This document shows, in pieces, positions 61,301 through 64,000 of a DNA stretch of 64,000 nt. The notes below the pieces were generated by a model. It saw nothing but the letters and a program-made list of their open reading frames with translations, was not told the origin of the DNA and made no database searches. Position 1 is the first letter of the stretch; each line of letters starts with the position of its first letter. Source of the DNA: Brachypodius melanocephalos. Its lineage: Eukaryota > Chordata > Aves > Passeriformes > Pycnonotidae. Both the position numbers and the translations under genes were made by a program. Where the stretch lies: positions 5,332,888 to 5,396,887 of the forward strand of contig VZSR01000393.1 in assembly GCA_013398615.1 (NCBI GenBank), in the 5' to 3' direction.

Positions 61301-64000
61301 GAGTTTTGTGCATTAAGCTATGGATACTTCTTGACCTTGTCAGACTATGAAGCACCTTTGCATCTTTGTGCTTTCAGTTGCTGTGTTGCAGTCCCTTTGC
61401 TCTTTTAGGACAATCACACAATGAATAAACTGCAATAAACCAAGCAAAGAAAAAAGAAATGTAAAAAGAGAATATTCATACCAGGTTAATCAACAGGAGA
61501 ACAAAGAGAACGAAGAAAGTCAGGAGAGGTAAGGTCAGGAACGACATTACTGGGTCATCCCAAATTTTGCTGAAGATTGTGTATTCCTTGTTCCTATTTC
61601 TATCAGCTTAGGTGTGTGTTTGCACATCTGGTCAGACCTATGTTCTGCTGAACTCTCTTTTGCTCTCTGTGCAATGCTCTTTCTTCCATCTGCTATGCTG
61701 ATAATTTATGTGTCCCTGATTAGCTCCCTCAGTGCCTTATCTCTGGGAGGATTAGAGGCTTCATGGTGTCCTCTTCATTTGTCTGTAGCACCTCCTTGCA
61801 GCCTCAGCCAGGCTTCTTGGACAGCCTCCTCTGCTGCAGCACTAATGATGCCAAAGCTGCTACACTAAGCCATGCACCCCTTAAACTCCCCTGGCAAAAG
61901 ACAGCCTAATTTGGGAGCACCATTATCTTCTTTTTGCTGTAGCTCTCACTCAATCTAGCCATAAAAACTGTGGTGCAAGGGAGGAGGAGGCTGAGGAATG
62001 GGGGTTCAGAGAGCCCTGCTGGTCCTTGTCCTGGCACTAACAGAAAAGCAGGAACCTGCAATGCCAAAGCTCCCCAGGAACACAGCATGTCCTGATCGAG
62101 TTAGGCAGGTAGTTAAAACAACTCCAAACTGCTCTGGGTATAAAACAGATGGATGCAGAGGTCTTCTGGATCATGTACCAAGAAACTCTGATTTCTGTGT
62201 GATATTTATAAACCAGTCAGTTTTTTAGCTGGCACCAACTCAGGATTAAAGGAGCTCCGGCTCCAAGACCACACATGACACTCAATGCTTAAAAAAAATT
62301 TGAGGCTCTTCCCATACCAGCTTTTTTACATCCTTATTTTTCTTGACAACAGCATGATGCTCTCATAAACAAATCCTGATCACCAAAAAGGTGAAAGATA
62401 GGGGGTTTTTTGAGCTACTCCTCTGGATGATGTTCAAGGTGGACGCTGATGAGCCCATCTTGAAAACTGGGGATTTCTACTGCTACTTTAATAAATTGTT
62501 TGTCCTACATGAAAAATTCTGAAATACAAAACAAGTGTATAGAAAACTCTAGGATTTGTGCTGGAGGCCACATGGATTTCAGAGGCCTTCCTTTTAAATG
62601 ATCTCATTAAACAGATCTTTAAGAAGCAACCAAGATTGGAAATTTGGTTTTCTCGATATTTGGATCTGTATCCCTTTCCCAAAATGCAGCCAAAGCTTTG
62701 CTGATGGAAATCCCAAGATGCTCCATCTGGAGACCAGGGCAGAGGAGGGAGCTGAGCACAGCAGTGGTGGGAGGAAAGGGGAACAATTCCTTGAGCGTGA
62801 GGAGCACCTGGGATGGGAAGCTGGAGCTGCAGTAACCTCCATAGTGTGAGTGTGCATATGTGCTGTCACTCAAAGAGAGAAATGCTTCCTTTTGATGGGA
62901 GACACATCTCTCCTTCTTCCTCCAATAGAAGAATGGAAATGTGCCTGGCTTCCCAGCAAACACACAGAAGATACTTTCCTGTTGGTGCCAGTCAGTTGAC
63001 TCCATCTCAGTATGTTTCCATTTGCTACATACAAATAAAAATGATGCTGTCTAAGGAGATCTCTATCTCCTGTTTTGCCACAATGCCATATCCTGCTAGG
63101 AGGATACTCTTTTTGACAATAAATTTCTATTAAAATGCAATATGCTCTTAAGTGAGACAATCTTCTTCAGTTGGCAACATGTGAAATAGATGTTCTGTCC
63201 AACTGCTGTGTTGGAACTGTGCTATCTAACTCTCCTTAGAGACTTTTGAAGGCTTTTTTTTTCGGCCCAGTTAGATTACACAAGGGAAAATCACTCAGTG
63301 GCATAAATGATAAATACCTAAAGGATATTTAGCGCTTACTTTCTGACAAGTCCAAAAGTGAATTTGCTGCAAAATAATGAACTTAGGTGACCCCTGCTGA
63401 CTTCTCAAGGAATGACATTCCATAGGGATTCCCATCTGAGAAACAAATTGGTTCAGGTACAAAATCAAACCCTTTGTATCAGCTCCTTGGACTTTTTGTT
63501 GGAAAAAAAATCATCCTCAGAAAGTTACTGGCAATCTGAAATGGTGCTGGTCCAGTTTTGACTGGACCACCTAATCATTGAAACAAAAGATAAAAGGTCA
63601 GATTTGAACCCTTGCAGCAGCCAGACACAACTTTTGGGGGGAGGGAGTATTATTAGTTAAGCATAGCTGGAATCTCAACATCTTAGATCTGCCCACATAT
63701 CTGGCTGGTGCCTTCTGGCCTTCTGTGTGATGCAAGGGGCTAATAAAACGTGGCACCACTTGATGTCAGATAGTTTGTCTCTGCCTTGTTTAATCACTCT
63801 GAATGGAGTGATGCTGAAGCCCAACTTGCATTCGCTATCGGTCTGCGAGAGGCTGCTGAGAGCCACTTCTCAGCAATCAGCTTGAACCCTTGGCAAGACA
63901 TCTGTCAAGTACACTTTACCATCCCCACAACCTCGAAGTAAGAGAAGTGGCCTTCTCAATTTGGATGCAATATTAAAGGCAGTTGACAGAAATCTCACAT
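58341..64000. other. anonymous intronic DNA to the window end
   Basis: I see no gene, structured RNA or confident repeat. Small features are a CAAG tetranucleotide run near 60417-60430 and T tracts near 60006 and 63256. Short frames throughout lack family signatures. Confidence 0.5.

Larger units (their letters stand above)
46809..64000 (-). other. WWOX: 3' portion of the last WWOX intron (continues past the window)
   Basis: Everything upstream of the terminal exon on the minus strand up to the window edge is intronic by position, since no other WWOX exon was recognised in the translations. In mammals this intron is extremely long and contains FRA16D. The part seen here holds pyrimidine tracts (47.05, 47.6 and 48.15 kb), CR1 tails (49.6, 51.5 and 56.3 kb), MIR relics (49.5 and 53.1 kb), an AT-rich palindromic island (54.8 kb) and repeat-free AT-rich blocks. 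I found no second gene nested in it. Confidence 0.85.

Noticed and set aside
63590..63640. tRNA- or MIR-like GATTTGAACCC
   Set aside because: Only an isolated B-box-like match. No cloverleaf, A-box or flanking MIR order is present.
1..64000. CRISPR array, operon, phage or other prokaryote-type system
   Set aside because: There is no direct-repeat/spacer array, no tightly packed coding sequence and no bacterial promoters or ribosome binding sites. The sequence is clearly vertebrate.

Overview
This is vertebrate nuclear DNA, almost certainly from a bird. It has no bacterial-style operons, and the interspersed repeats are CR1 retroposon tails of the avian type (3' ends built around ATTCTATG-like motifs) plus ancient amniote MIR-like SINE relics. 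I see no L1 or Alu. Nearly all long open frames are chance frames in non-coding DNA; none outside one exon resembles a protein I recognise.

The one confident coding element is on the minus strand at 46620-46808. It is the last exon of WWOX (WW domain-containing oxidoreductase), with a splice acceptor on its upstream side, a stop codon, and a probable 3' UTR running down to a poly(A) signal near 45971. Everything to the right (46809-64000) is therefore the 3' end of the last WWOX intron. In mammals this intron is very long and carries the common fragile site FRA16D. Everything to the left of about 45950 is intergenic DNA downstream of WWOX. By known vertebrate synteny (inference, not seen here) it leads toward MAF, which would lie beyond base 1 and be transcribed convergently.

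Layout: 1-4200 is anonymous AT-rich DNA with a pyrimidine tract and a possible CR1 scrap. 4233-4990 holds two abutting tandem arrays (eight 21-bp units, then a degenerate 9-bp array). 5000-39400 is intergenic DNA with CR1 tails at 17.0, 21.3 and 28.5 kb, MIR relics at 28.0 and 31.8 kb, a possible LTR at 8.7-9.0 kb, homopolymer tracts, a G-quadruplex candidate, a hairpin and a palindrome. Several repeat-free stretches look like conserved non-coding elements. 39.4-39.9 kb is an orphan CpG-rich patch. 40.56-40.70 kb is a 67-bp tandem duplication. 41-46 kb is AT-rich, enhancer-like sequence running into the WWOX 3' UTR. 46.8-64 kb is intronic, with purine/pyrimidine tracts, an AT-rich palindromic island, MIR and CR1 relics, and more repeat-free AT-rich blocks.

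I found no multi-gene system. The interest lies in the fragile-site-type intron, the orphan CpG patch, the composite minisatellite and the candidate regulatory blocks. Conservation claims are inferences, because I could not align anything.
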